From Alkalicoccus daliensis (GTDB lineage Bacteria; Bacillota; Bacilli; Bacillales; Salisediminibacteriaceae): 64,000 bases of DNA. The notes under the pieces were generated by a model. The model had not been told where the DNA came from. It saw only the letters and a list, made by a program, of their open reading frames with translations, and searched no databases. This document shows positions 18,039-24,970 of this stretch, one piece after another (position 1 is the stretch's first letter; the number at the start of each line of letters is the position of its first letter). The stretch lies in assembly GCF_900103955.1 (NCBI RefSeq), contig NZ_FNIL01000001.1, positions 868,001 through 932,000 of the forward strand, in the 5' to 3' direction. The translations under genes were made by a program, and so were the position numbers.

Positions 18039-18325
18039 TTGAAAAAGTGATTTTTTTGTATAAGTATACGATTTTATGCTTTCCCTTCAAAGGTACGCTT
18101 TCCGGAGGGAACTCTTTCCGCGAACCTGCCTCCTAAAAAGAGGGACATGGCTTCACGCATGCTTACTATATCTTCCCAGTAAAACACTTGGGAAGATATA
18201 AGAATCGTACTAAATCCTCCAGGAGTCGGCTCATCTGCGACTGCAGCATAATTAAGGGAGATAATGGTTTTATACGAAACTCCAGAGATACGAACACTTT
18301 TTCTTCGTTAATAACTTTTCTCCAT
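18039..18325 (+). mobile_element. R3 element, copy a, inserted between deoD and its terminator
   Basis: A 287-bp unit flanked by the 9-bp direct repeat AAACAGGCT (18030-18038 and 18326-18334). The ends are imperfectly inverted: ATTGAAAAAGTGATT at the left, and ATGGAGAAAAGTTATT as the reverse complement of the right. Internally a perfect 12-bp hairpin (TATATCTTCCCA, 18167-18178, with 18189-18200) stands out. Copies occur at 20838-21108 (inverted) and about 30449-30735. No plausible protein. Confidence 0.85.
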
Positions 18326-18361
18326 AAACAGGCTGATATTATTTCCATCAGCCTGTTCTTT
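18326..18361 (+). terminator. deoD terminator, displaced by the R3 insertion
   Basis: AACAGGCTGAT pairs perfectly with ATCAGCCTGTT across a 9-base loop, followed by a T-rich stretch. Its left arm begins with the 9-bp duplication that also remains 20 bases after the deoD stop. This suggests the terminator originally followed deoD directly. Confidence 0.8.
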
Positions 18362-18414
18362 ATCATTTATTTATGTGTTAATAACTAGAGAGTTTAACCA
18401 CTAATGGCAGTGTT

Positions 18415-19404
18415 TTAATAGATCAGTTCAATAAACCCTTCTCTGGAAACAGGACCAAAATAATAACTCATATCAATATCCTCGATTTCCTGAAGAATAG
18501 CATTTTTTTCATATTTAACTCCTCGAAGCTTTTCTTCAATCTCCCCTACTTCTCCAATACCAAAAAAATCGCCAAATATTTTGCAATCCTGAATAATTCC
18601 TTTTTTCACATCAAGTCTTACGTCAATGGAGCCGGCTCCTTCAAACCTTTTAGAGCGGCGAACATCAAACTTGGGAGATTTTCCGTAGTTCCAGTCCCAG
18701 TTTTTATACCTCTTTTCAGCTAATTGATAAATTTCTTCCCATTCTTCTTTTGAAAACCGGTAAGTAGGAATATCTTCTCCTTGAAATACATAGCTTAAAA
18801 TAATCTGCTTCAGTTCTTCTACGTTTATCTCTCGATCAATTAGTTCGTTTATGTTTGCTACCCGGCTTCGCACAGACTTTATTCCTTTGGATCGAATTTT
18901 TTCTTCATTTACATTCAGCGAATCCATAATGTTTTCCATTTCAACATCTACTAAAAGTGTCCCATGGCTGAACATTTTGCCTTTGGTGGAATACTGGGCA
19001 TTCCCTGATATCTTCTTTTCACCTACATGTATGTCATTTCTGCCGCTGAGCTCCGCATCTATTCCAAGTTCTCTCAGTGCTTCTATTACAGGTTCTGTGA
19101 ATTTAGCATAGTTGGAAAAACTATCTCCATCATCTTTTGTAAGAAAGCTGAAACTGAGATTACCAAGGTCCTGATATACTGCTCCCCCGCCGGAAAGACG
19201 CCTCACAACTTTAATATTATTTTCGTCTACAAAAGGTTTATTAATTTCCTCATGTGTATTTTGATTTTTCCCTATAATAATGCACGGTTCATTTACGTAA
19301 AAAAGCAGATAAGTTTCGTCTGCAGGAAGTTTTTTCAGTGCATATTCCTCTAGAGCTAAATTAATTCCCGGATCGTGAATATTTTCGTTATCAATAAAAA
19401 TCAT
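18415..19404 (-). CDS. lplA: Lipoate-protein ligase A family protein
   Basis: Attaches lipoate, through lipoyl-AMP, to the E2 subunits of 2-oxoacid dehydrogenases or to GcvH. 329 residues. The N-terminal catalytic domain contains RRLSGGGAVYQDLGNLSFSF near residues 68-87 and the lysine region GEKKISGNAQYSTKGKM near 128-144. A C-terminal accessory domain follows (from about 245). Length and motifs fit the LplJ/LplA type with both domains. The start has an AAAGGAGG ribosome site. It stands alone between repeats. Confidence 0.93.
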   Translation of the reverse strand: MIFIDNENIHDPGINLALEEYALKKLPADETYLLFYVNEPCIIIGKNQNTHEEINKPFVDENNIKVVRRLSGGGAVYQDLGNLSFSFLTKDDGDSFSNYAKFTEPVIEALRELGIDAELSGRNDIHVGEKKISGNAQYSTKGKMFSHGTLLVDVEMENIMDSLNVNEEKIRSKGIKSVRSRVANINELIDREINVEELKQIILSYVFQGEDIPTYRFSKEEWEEIYQLAEKRYKNWDWNYGKSPKFDVRRSKRFEGAGSIDVRLDVKKGIIQDCKIFGDFFGIGEVGEIEEKLRGVKYEKNAILQEIEDIDMSYYFGPVSREGFIELIY

Positions 19405-19479
19405 TAAAATATCCTCCTTTAGTATTCGCCTTATTCATTTTATCATATTCTTTAGCAAGCCTGCTTGTTCATGATGCTC

Positions 19480-19705
19480 CCCTGCTTACCTTTCACCGGG
19501 CATTCCTCGCGGCGGGATCTTCCCGGCTCGTTCTGCCACGGGCAGGTTTCCGTCTCGCTCTTTCCACTGTGAAACATATGATAGGGGTCGTTTCTATTAC
19601 AAGCTTTTTATTCACAAAACGAATACTGGACGGTTTAGATGCTGCGGAAAAAGATAGCGTGAAGATCGAAAGCTCGTCTCGAACTGTAGAATTTTCAAGG
19701 TAGCC
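19480..19705 (-). repeat. Repeat family R2, degenerate copy (inverted)
   Basis: On the minus strand this reads GGCTACCTTGAAAAT, then GATCTTCACGCT, AAGCTTGTAAT, GGAAACC and AGAACGAGCCGGGAAGATCC. The same landmarks occur in the same order in the copies at 16.6-16.9 and 34.9-35.2 kb. It starts with the GGCTACC end otherwise seen in R1, which links the two families. Confidence 0.7.
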
Positions 19706-19742
19706 AAGTTAATGGCTGCAGCACTTTTATAAGCGTTCTTAA

Positions 19743-19772
19743 TTCTTTTTGTAAGCGCATTTATGTTATACT
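19743..19772 (+). promoter_or_regulatory. Promoter of the aldo/keto reductase gene at 19809
   Basis: -35 TTCTTT (19743-19748), an 18-base spacer, and the extended -10 box TGTTATACT (TATACT at 19767-19772), about 36 bases before the ATG. Confidence 0.65.
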
Positions 19773-19808
19773 TTAGGATGTTAAATTCGTATTAGGAGGC
19801 GGTTTTTT

Positions 19809-20633
19809 ATGAAGCATATAACTTTAAATAATGGATTGCAGATGCCACAGCTTGGATTTGGAGTATGGCAGGTAGGCGATGAAGAAGCTACTGAAGCTGT
19901 AAAAGAAGCTGTAAAAACAGGCTACCGCTCTATTGATACTGCAATGATTTATAAAAATGAAGCTGGTGTAGGCCGGGCAATCAAAGAAGTCGATGTTCCG
20001 CGAGAAGAGCTTTTTATTACTACAAAAGTGTGGAATGGAGATCAAGGCTATGACAATACACTGCGTGCCTTCGAGGAAAGTCTTGAACGACTCGGGCTGG
20101 ATTACGTAGATTTGTATCTTATTCACTGGCCGACACCTGAATTTGACGATTACGTTGACACTTACAAAGCGATGGAAAAACTTTATAAAGATGGAAAAGT
20201 GAAGGCAATCGGTGTATGTAATTTCGATATTGAGCATCTTGAAAGAATTTTAGATGAATGCGAAGTGAAACCTGTATTGAATCAAGTGGAGTGTCATCCT
20301 TTTCTTGCTCAAAATGAGTTGAAAACCTTCTGCCACAAACATGATATTTATGTAGAAGCCTGGAGTCCCCTGATGCAGGGAGGAGAAGTGTTGAACCATC
20401 CCGTAGTCCAGGGAATTGCAGAAGATCACCAGAAAACGGGAGCGCAGGTAATTCTGCGCTGGCATCTGCAGAATGGCTCTATCGTTATCCCTAAATCTGT
20501 TACTCCTTCAAGAATTAAAGAAAATTTTGAGGTCTTTGATTTTGAGCTGTCAGACGATGAAATAGAAATTATCAATAACTTGGACCGTGGTATCCGTAAA
20601 GGTCCAAAACCTGCAGAAATGAATACGAGATAA
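19809..20633 (+). CDS. Aldo/keto reductase (AKR5-like)
   Basis: NADPH-dependent reductase of aldehydes or ketones with a TIM-barrel fold; 274 residues. Catalytic residues: Asp and Tyr in SIDTAMIYKNE (about residues 40-50), Lys in FITTKVW, and His in YLIHWP near residue 106. The C-terminal IPKSVTPSRIKENF is the cofactor-binding signature. This resembles the YvgN/YtbE glyoxal or methylglyoxal reductase group of B. subtilis. The actual substrate is not evident. Confidence 0.92.
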   Translation: MKHITLNNGLQMPQLGFGVWQVGDEEATEAVKEAVKTGYRSIDTAMIYKNEAGVGRAIKEVDVPREELFITTKVWNGDQGYDNTLRAFEESLERLGLDYVDLYLIHWPTPEFDDYVDTYKAMEKLYKDGKVKAIGVCNFDIEHLERILDECEVKPVLNQVECHPFLAQNELKTFCHKHDIYVEAWSPLMQGGEVLNHPVVQGIAEDHQKTGAQVILRWHLQNGSIVIPKSVTPSRIKENFEVFDFELSDDEIEIINNLDRGIRKGPKPAEMNTR

Positions 20634-20669
20634 TGAATATTAAAAATACAGTTCCTATTTAATAAAAAC

Positions 20670-20696
20670 GAGTCTGCCGCAGCGGCAGACTCATTT
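20670..20696 (+). terminator. Terminator after the aldo/keto reductase
   Basis: GAGTCTGCC and GGCAGACTC form a GC-rich stem around a short loop, followed by ATTTT, 37 bases after the stop codon. Confidence 0.8.
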
Positions 20697-20837
20697 TCAG
20701 CGTGTTTACAAAGCAGGTATTTCTTATAATTATAATTGCTGGGTATAAGATGCTCCTTCACTATCCGGCGGAAGCTTGACTGCTCATCTTCAGTTCTTTG
20801 GAATGCGCTTAATTCCTGCTCTCCCTCGCCGGGCGCT

Positions 20838-21108
20838 ATGGAGTAAAGTTATTGCTGATAAAAGTGTTCGTGTTTCTGCTGTTTCGTATAGAACCATTGT
20901 CTCCCCTATTTATGCTGCAGGCGCAGAAGGACCACTCCCATAAGGAGATAGAACGATTCTTATATATTCCCGGGCGTTTTTACTGGGAAGATTTAGTAAG
21001 CATGCGCAAAGCCATGCTCTTTTTAGAAAGGCAGGTTCGCGAAGAGAGTTCCCTTCAAAGAAAAAAGCATAAAATCGTAAACTTATCCAGAAAAATCACT
21101 TTTTACAT
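20838..21108 (-). repeat. R3 element, copy b (inverted)
   Basis: Reverse-complement copy of 18039-18325. Shared landmarks are ATGGAG..AAAGTTATT at the left, TTTCGTATA..ACCATT, TTTACTGGGAAGAT, the GTAAGCATGCG block, AGGCAGGTTCGC, and AAAAATCACTTTTT at the right. It lies between the AKR terminator and the end of dapF. I could not find a target duplication. The reading frame through it is an accident of the repeat. Confidence 0.85.
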
Positions 21109-21195
21109 TGTTTTATATTTATTTTGCAAATTAATACTGCGAACAGATTCACAGCACTTATCAGACTGTCCTTTTGAAAAAACGAACTATACTGA

Positions 21196-22173
21196 TCAAA
21201 GTTTTATTGTTTTTTTATTTGCAAAGTCTGCCATCTGCTGATAAAGTGCTTGCTCTTCTTCAAATTCAATAATTTCTAATAACTGCGTATTTTCTTCCTT
21301 GTTCAGGTGAAGGTCCACTATTCCGGAAAATTCATAAGTCGCGTTTCCACGCAGTTTTACTGCATACGTACTCTCATCTTTCTTGAAAACCTTTGTCTGC
21401 ACCATTCCTCCGGGATTTAATACTGTTATCACTTCATCCAGATTCTGATTACCAAGAACGCAGCTTACGACGGTAGAAGCAGACATCGCCGTTCCACAGG
21501 CATTGGTGAGTCCTACTCCGCGTTCAAAAGTTCTTACAAAGATGGAGCCTTCGCCTAAATCCTTAACAAAACTCACATTAGTTCCATTAGGAAGAATATC
21601 TTTATTTGCATTCGCTTTATTTCCAATTTCTTCTAGCATTTCGTCATTAATATCTTCTACTAAAGCAACTAAATGCGGATTTGGAACACTTAACGCAGTA
21701 AACCGAAGTGACTGATGCAGCTGCGGAATTGGCTGACTAATTAAGTCCCGGCTTTCATTCTTAAGGGGCAGCGTGTCCGTCTCAAAGGAAACTGGTTCAA
21801 TTGCCACTTCAAAACTTTGAACTCCCTCATAAACATCCGGAACTCTGGCGACTTCCAGGTTTGCCTTCATTGTTTCAATCGTTAATTTGTCTTTTCCGGC
21901 AATCTCCAGTACATATCTTGCCACACAGCGAAGTCCATTTCCGCACATTTCTGCTTCACTTCCGTCACTGTTGAACATTCTCATAGCCGCATGAGCCTTA
22001 CTGCTCGGCAGCACGAATAATATCCCGTCAGATCCTATTACTGCATTGCGCCTGCTTAACTGTTTCGCAAGTTCCACCCGCTCCGTCTCAGAGAAAGCAT
22101 AGTCTTTACTCCATTCATCTATAATAATAAAATCATTTCCAGAACCATGACATTTTAAAAATTCTAATTCCAC
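21196..22173 (-). CDS. dapF: Diaminopimelate epimerase
   Basis: Interconverts LL- and meso-diaminopimelate for lysine and peptidoglycan synthesis. 325 residues from a GTG start that follows AAGGAGG at good spacing. The in-frame ATG nine codons upstream precedes that site. Both catalytic cysteines are present: Cys77 (EMCGNGLRC) and Cys226 (TNACGTAMS). The C-terminus extends some 45 residues past the last conserved strand with a Glu-rich tail. It is separated from the other lysine genes, between two mobile-repeat-rich segments and an aldo/keto reductase. Confidence 0.94.
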   Translation of the reverse strand: MELEFLKCHGSGNDFIIIDEWSKDYAFSETERVELAKQLSRRNAVIGSDGILFVLPSSKAHAAMRMFNSDGSEAEMCGNGLRCVARYVLEIAGKDKLTIETMKANLEVARVPDVYEGVQSFEVAIEPVSFETDTLPLKNESRDLISQPIPQLHQSLRFTALSVPNPHLVALVEDINDEMLEEIGNKANANKDILPNGTNVSFVKDLGEGSIFVRTFERGVGLTNACGTAMSASTVVSCVLGNQNLDEVITVLNPGGMVQTKVFKKDESTYAVKLRGNATYEFSGIVDLHLNKEENTQLLEIIEFEEEQALYQQMADFANKKTIKL

Positions 22174-22229
22174 CCTGATTCCTCCTTGGATTAAGTGCAT
22201 ATTTTACTTTCGCTGAAGTTCCTCGGCCT

Positions 22230-23207
22230 CTAATAAAGCTGTACTCTCCACGAAGCTTCTGAAATATCTTCCAGTTCTTCTTCTGATAGTTTAAAACTCA
22301 TTGCTCCTGCATTATCCTCCGCCTGTTTCACTTTGGAAGCACCCGGAATGACGAACATATTTTCTCCATGATAATATATCATCCAATTCAGCACTACCTG
22401 GCTTACACTTACTCCATATTTTTCCGCGTATTTTTGTAATACTTTAATTAAAGGGGCAGTTTTTTGCAGACCGTTTTCTTTAAACTTATTCATCCATTTC
22501 CGTGGTCCTGAAGAACCTTTAATTATTTCAGGATTATCGTGAAATTTACCCGTCAGAAGTCCCTGTTCCAGTGGAGAATAAGCAATTACTGCGATATCAA
22601 GTTCTTTTGCCGTCTTTAAAAAGCCATTAGATTCAATTCTTCTGTCAAGCAGGCTGTATTTCATTTGATTGGAAATCAAGGGACTTCCATAATTTTGTAA
22701 AGAAGCATGCGCTTTTCTCATCGCTTTTTCGGAAAAGTTGCTTATACCAATGTTCTTTATATGACCGTCACGCATTAATTTACTCATTGCTTCCATCTGC
22801 TTATCAATAGAGGAAAATGAAAAGGGCTGATGAATTTGATACAGTTCAATTGGTCGTTGGTTTAAAGCGTCTTTTCTGGCTTCAATAGAATGAAGTATAT
22901 TACTGGCTTTTCGAAGTGCAGGCCACCATTTAGTCGCTATTTTTGCCTCATCGAAAGTAACTTCTAGATTGTCCAGGGCAAAAGCTAAACCTCTTTCAGA
23001 AGCTCCCTTACCATATATCTCTGCAGTATCAAACCAGTTAATACCGCCCTCCAGGCTTTTCTTCACGATTTCCTGCATTTCATTATCTTCTACAGTATCC
23101 CAATATTTTCCTATTGTGTTACTGCCTTTGCTGAACTGCCAGCAGCCAAGTCCCACAGGTGATAATTCTAAATCTGATAGTCCAAGCTTTCTTCTGGGAG
23201 ATTTCAT
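22230..23207 (-). CDS. Aldo/keto reductase (YajO/Tas-like)
   Basis: 325-residue NAD(P)H-dependent oxidoreductase. DTAEIYGKGASERG near residue 60 holds the catalytic Asp and Tyr, ATKWWP the Lys, and YQIHQPFS the His replacing the usual HRPD context. NWMIYYHGENMFVIPGASK binds cofactor. It is a different subgroup from the reductase at 19809. It lies 57 bases upstream of dapF and may be co-transcribed with it. Substrate unknown. Confidence 0.88.
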   Translation of the reverse strand: MKSPRRKLGLSDLELSPVGLGCWQFSKGSNTIGKYWDTVEDNEMQEIVKKSLEGGINWFDTAEIYGKGASERGLAFALDNLEVTFDEAKIATKWWPALRKASNILHSIEARKDALNQRPIELYQIHQPFSFSSIDKQMEAMSKLMRDGHIKNIGISNFSEKAMRKAHASLQNYGSPLISNQMKYSLLDRRIESNGFLKTAKELDIAVIAYSPLEQGLLTGKFHDNPEIIKGSSGPRKWMNKFKENGLQKTAPLIKVLQKYAEKYGVSVSQVVLNWMIYYHGENMFVIPGASKVKQAEDNAGAMSFKLSEEELEDISEASWRVQLY

Positions 23208-23280
23208 TCGAGAACCTCTTTTCTGAGACTTTTATTAAGTAAATAATTTTTATCAGACACATTATCAGGGAATTAGTAAA

Positions 23281-23312
23281 ATAACCTGCGCTGGTAAAAC
23301 AGCACAGGTTAT
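23281..23312 (-). terminator. Terminator of the HesB-like gene
   Basis: ATAACCTG-C-GCTG and CAGC-A-CAGGTTAT form an almost perfect stem with a 6-base loop. On the minus strand it is followed by TTTTA, 12 bases after the stop codon. Confidence 0.75.
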
Positions 23313-23323
23313 GGAACATTCTA

Positions 23324-23608
23324 TTAACAGCAGTCGCTTCCGCCGCCGTTCATTACCAGTCCACCGCCATCTTCAGTTTCCTGATAACCAAGCTGTAAAG
23401 TAGAAGCCTGTTCATGTATCATTTTTTCAAATGCTACTTGAATTCCGTTAATTTCTTCTAAAATATCTTCTTCTGCGGGCGCATCCAGCGCCAGCCCTAA
23501 CTGAGGACCGCCTCAGCCCATTCCAGCTGCGAAAATTTTGATATTTGTCGCCTCATGTTCACTCATAAGTTCTTTAATATATTCTTTCGCTTCATTTGTA
23601 ATTTGCAT
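23324..23608 (-). CDS. HesB/IscA-like protein with in-frame TGA: predicted selenoprotein
   Basis: Predicted small iron-sulfur-biogenesis-related protein of 94 residues if the TGA at 23513-23515 is read as selenocysteine (residue 32). The N-terminal part is MQITNEAKEYIKELMSEHEA, and the family core is AAGMG-U-GGPQLGLALD. The TGA falls exactly at the first conserved cysteine of HesB/IscA. The frame stays open for 62 more codons to the tail GGGLVMNGGGSDCC, where IscA-type proteins carry their other cysteines. A HesB-like selenoprotein family of this type is known (recalled as TIGR01911). The gene has GGGGTGA before the ATG, its own promoter, and a terminator. Alternatives: a recent nonsense mutation or a sequencing error of TGC/TGT. 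No Sec machinery lies in this window. Confidence 0.85.
23478..23492 (-). promoter_or_regulatory. Candidate bacterial SECIS hairpin after the TGA codon
   Basis: In the mRNA, GGCGC and GCGCC form a five-pair all-GC stem with the loop UGGAU. The stem starts 20 nt after the UGA, so the loop begins 25 nt after it. A G within the first two loop positions and this distance fit the general description of bacterial SECIS elements, which lie inside the coding region just after the Sec codon. The stem is short, and the energetics were not computed. Confidence 0.55.
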
Positions 23609-23643
23609 TTTTTCACCCCGCTGTAATGATATTTACTCTTTGC

Positions 23644-23672
23644 ATTTTAGCAAGATATAAGCAGATTGACAA
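23644..23672 (-). promoter_or_regulatory. Promoter of the HesB-like gene
   Basis: TTGTCA, a 17-base spacer, and TAAAAT, read on the minus strand, 36 bases before the ATG. The two boxes lie in the arms of an imperfect inverted repeat (AGCAAGATAT / ATATCTTTGCT), so a hairpin or operator may overlap the promoter. Confidence 0.65.
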
Positions 23673-23681
23673 TATCTTTGC

Positions 23682-24587
23682 TTATTCGTTAGTTAAACCA
23701 TCAGCAAAGGTTTCAGCATTATGCCGCAGCATATCGAAATATGTTTCAGCACCTGAACCTTCCGCTCCGACCGCATCTGTAAAAACTTCTCCAGCTATAC
23801 TGATATCTGCATTATCCGCCACAGTCTCCATAGATCTATTATCCACCGTTGATTCCACAAATACTGCAGGTATTTCACGTTCGATTAATACGTCAATAAT
23901 TCTGTTCATCTGACCGGTAGTTCCCTCTTCATGAGAATTCATTTCCCAAATGCCGTCTGTATCCATATTAAAATCTTCTCCAAAATATTTAAACGCATTT
24001 TCAGAGACTACGATAAGCCTGTGCTCTTCCGGAATTTCCTGCATCATCTCTTCTATTTCTTCTGTCAGTTCTTCTGCTTCCTGCTTATATATTTCTCCAT
24101 TCTCTTCAAAAATTTCTGCTTTTTCAGGTACTCGTCCGCTTAAATCTTCCACAATATTGTCTATATATACATCTATATTTTTGGGACTTAGCCACGCATG
24201 GGGATCGGGAGCATCTTCTCCAACAAGAGTAATTTCATCTACCCCCGCTGCCAGCTCCACTACTTCTGTTTCAGCAGCGTTATTTACTACTCGCTCCAGC
24301 CATTCTTCCAGACCTAATCCATTCACATAAAAAACATGTGAATCATTTACTTTTTGAAAATTACTGGGCACAGGTTCATATTCATGCGGTTCTTCTCCTA
24401 TTGGCACAATATAATCCACGCTTCCCTCTTCCCCGACTACAGCTTCTGCCATGTCTGCAATAACCGAGAAGCTGGTGGTAACCATCAGCTCATCTGCTTC
24501 TGCGGCTGAAGAAGCATCGTTTGAATCATTTCCACATGCACTTAAAAATAAAATACCAGCTATAGATATTGGCAATAATTTTTTCAT
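23682..24587 (-). CDS. Metal (Mn/Zn) ABC transporter substrate-binding lipoprotein
   Basis: 301-residue cluster A-I metal-binding lipoprotein. It has a signal peptide with lipobox LSAC (Cys18), then an acidic linker. Metal ligands are predicted in EPHEYEP (about residue 67), DPHAWLS (about 132), the SENAFKYFGEDF region (Glu, about 196) and the C-terminal VESTVDN segment. No long His-rich loop is present, so manganese is as likely as zinc. No ATPase or permease gene is adjacent, so its partners must lie elsewhere. The promoter carries a palindrome suggesting metal-dependent repression. Confidence 0.9.
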   Translation of the reverse strand: MKKLLPISIAGILFLSACGNDSNDASSAAEADELMVTTSFSVIADMAEAVVGEEGSVDYIVPIGEEPHEYEPVPSNFQKVNDSHVFYVNGLGLEEWLERVVNNAAETEVVELAAGVDEITLVGEDAPDPHAWLSPKNIDVYIDNIVEDLSGRVPEKAEIFEENGEIYKQEAEELTEEIEEMMQEIPEEHRLIVVSENAFKYFGEDFNMDTDGIWEMNSHEEGTTGQMNRIIDVLIEREIPAVFVESTVDNRSMETVADNADISIAGEVFTDAVGAEGSGAETYFDMLRHNAETFADGLTNE

Positions 24588-24619
24588 AACTTCCTCCTGT
24601 TTTTGCTTTGGCTATAAAA

Positions 24620-24635
24620 GTTTCCTTAAGGAAAC
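24620..24635. promoter_or_regulatory. 16-bp perfect palindrome, predicted metalloregulator operator
   Basis: GTTTCCTTAAGGAAAC is a perfect palindrome 32 bases before the start codon of the metal-binding lipoprotein, just downstream of the -10 box. The position fits a repressor site. The half-site form resembles DtxR/MntR-type operators. The regulator itself is not in the window. Confidence 0.65.
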
Positions 24636-24648
24636 ATTTCCTGTGATA

Positions 24649-24677
24649 ATTATAAAAGGTTCCCTTATATTTGTAAA
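24649..24677 (-). promoter_or_regulatory. Promoter of the metal-binding lipoprotein gene
   Basis: TTTACA, a 17-base spacer, and a consensus TATAAT on the minus strand. The predicted start point lies just before the palindromic operator. Confidence 0.8.
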
Positions 24678-24970
24678 GAAAAGTAGGCAGATTTTTTATA
24701 GTTAATAAATTCTTATATATGTGGAGTAAGGGATTTAGGGTGGGAATATATGATTTATACTCTATCAGGCTTTGCAGATTATACGGGAATTACCGATGGA
24801 TTTTAACTTCCAGTAAAAATTAATTAGTAAAGCACGCTTATAGATTGCCTTTCAGGTGTCCGCACTTTCCTCCGGACCTCTTGTTTAATACCAGGGATTT
24901 ATAGGTATTTATTTTCGTATTGCGAAATTATTTGCTACGATAAGTATATTATTCGAAAAGGAGTGAGTTT
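24678..24970. other. Intergenic region upstream of the S9 peptidase gene
   Basis: AT-rich sequence without a clear gene, repeat or RNA structure. A short GC-rich patch (GTGTCCGCACTTTCCTCCGG, near 24858) may be a remnant of a repeat. The AAAAGGAG ribosome site of the next gene lies at its end. Confidence 0.4.

Noticed and set aside
20852-21241. 129-codon frame, and a similar 66-codon frame at 18166-18366, that translate to related peptides
   Set aside because: The similarity arises because both lie in copies of the R3 repeat. The frames are on opposite strands relative to the windows, differ in length, lack ribosome sites, and are broken in the 30 kb copy.
23324-23512. HesB-like gene as a simple pseudogene with a nonsense mutation
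   Set aside because: Not fully excluded, but the stop falls precisely on the residue replaced by Sec in known relatives. The rest of the frame, promoter, ribosome site and terminator are intact, and a suitable hairpin follows.
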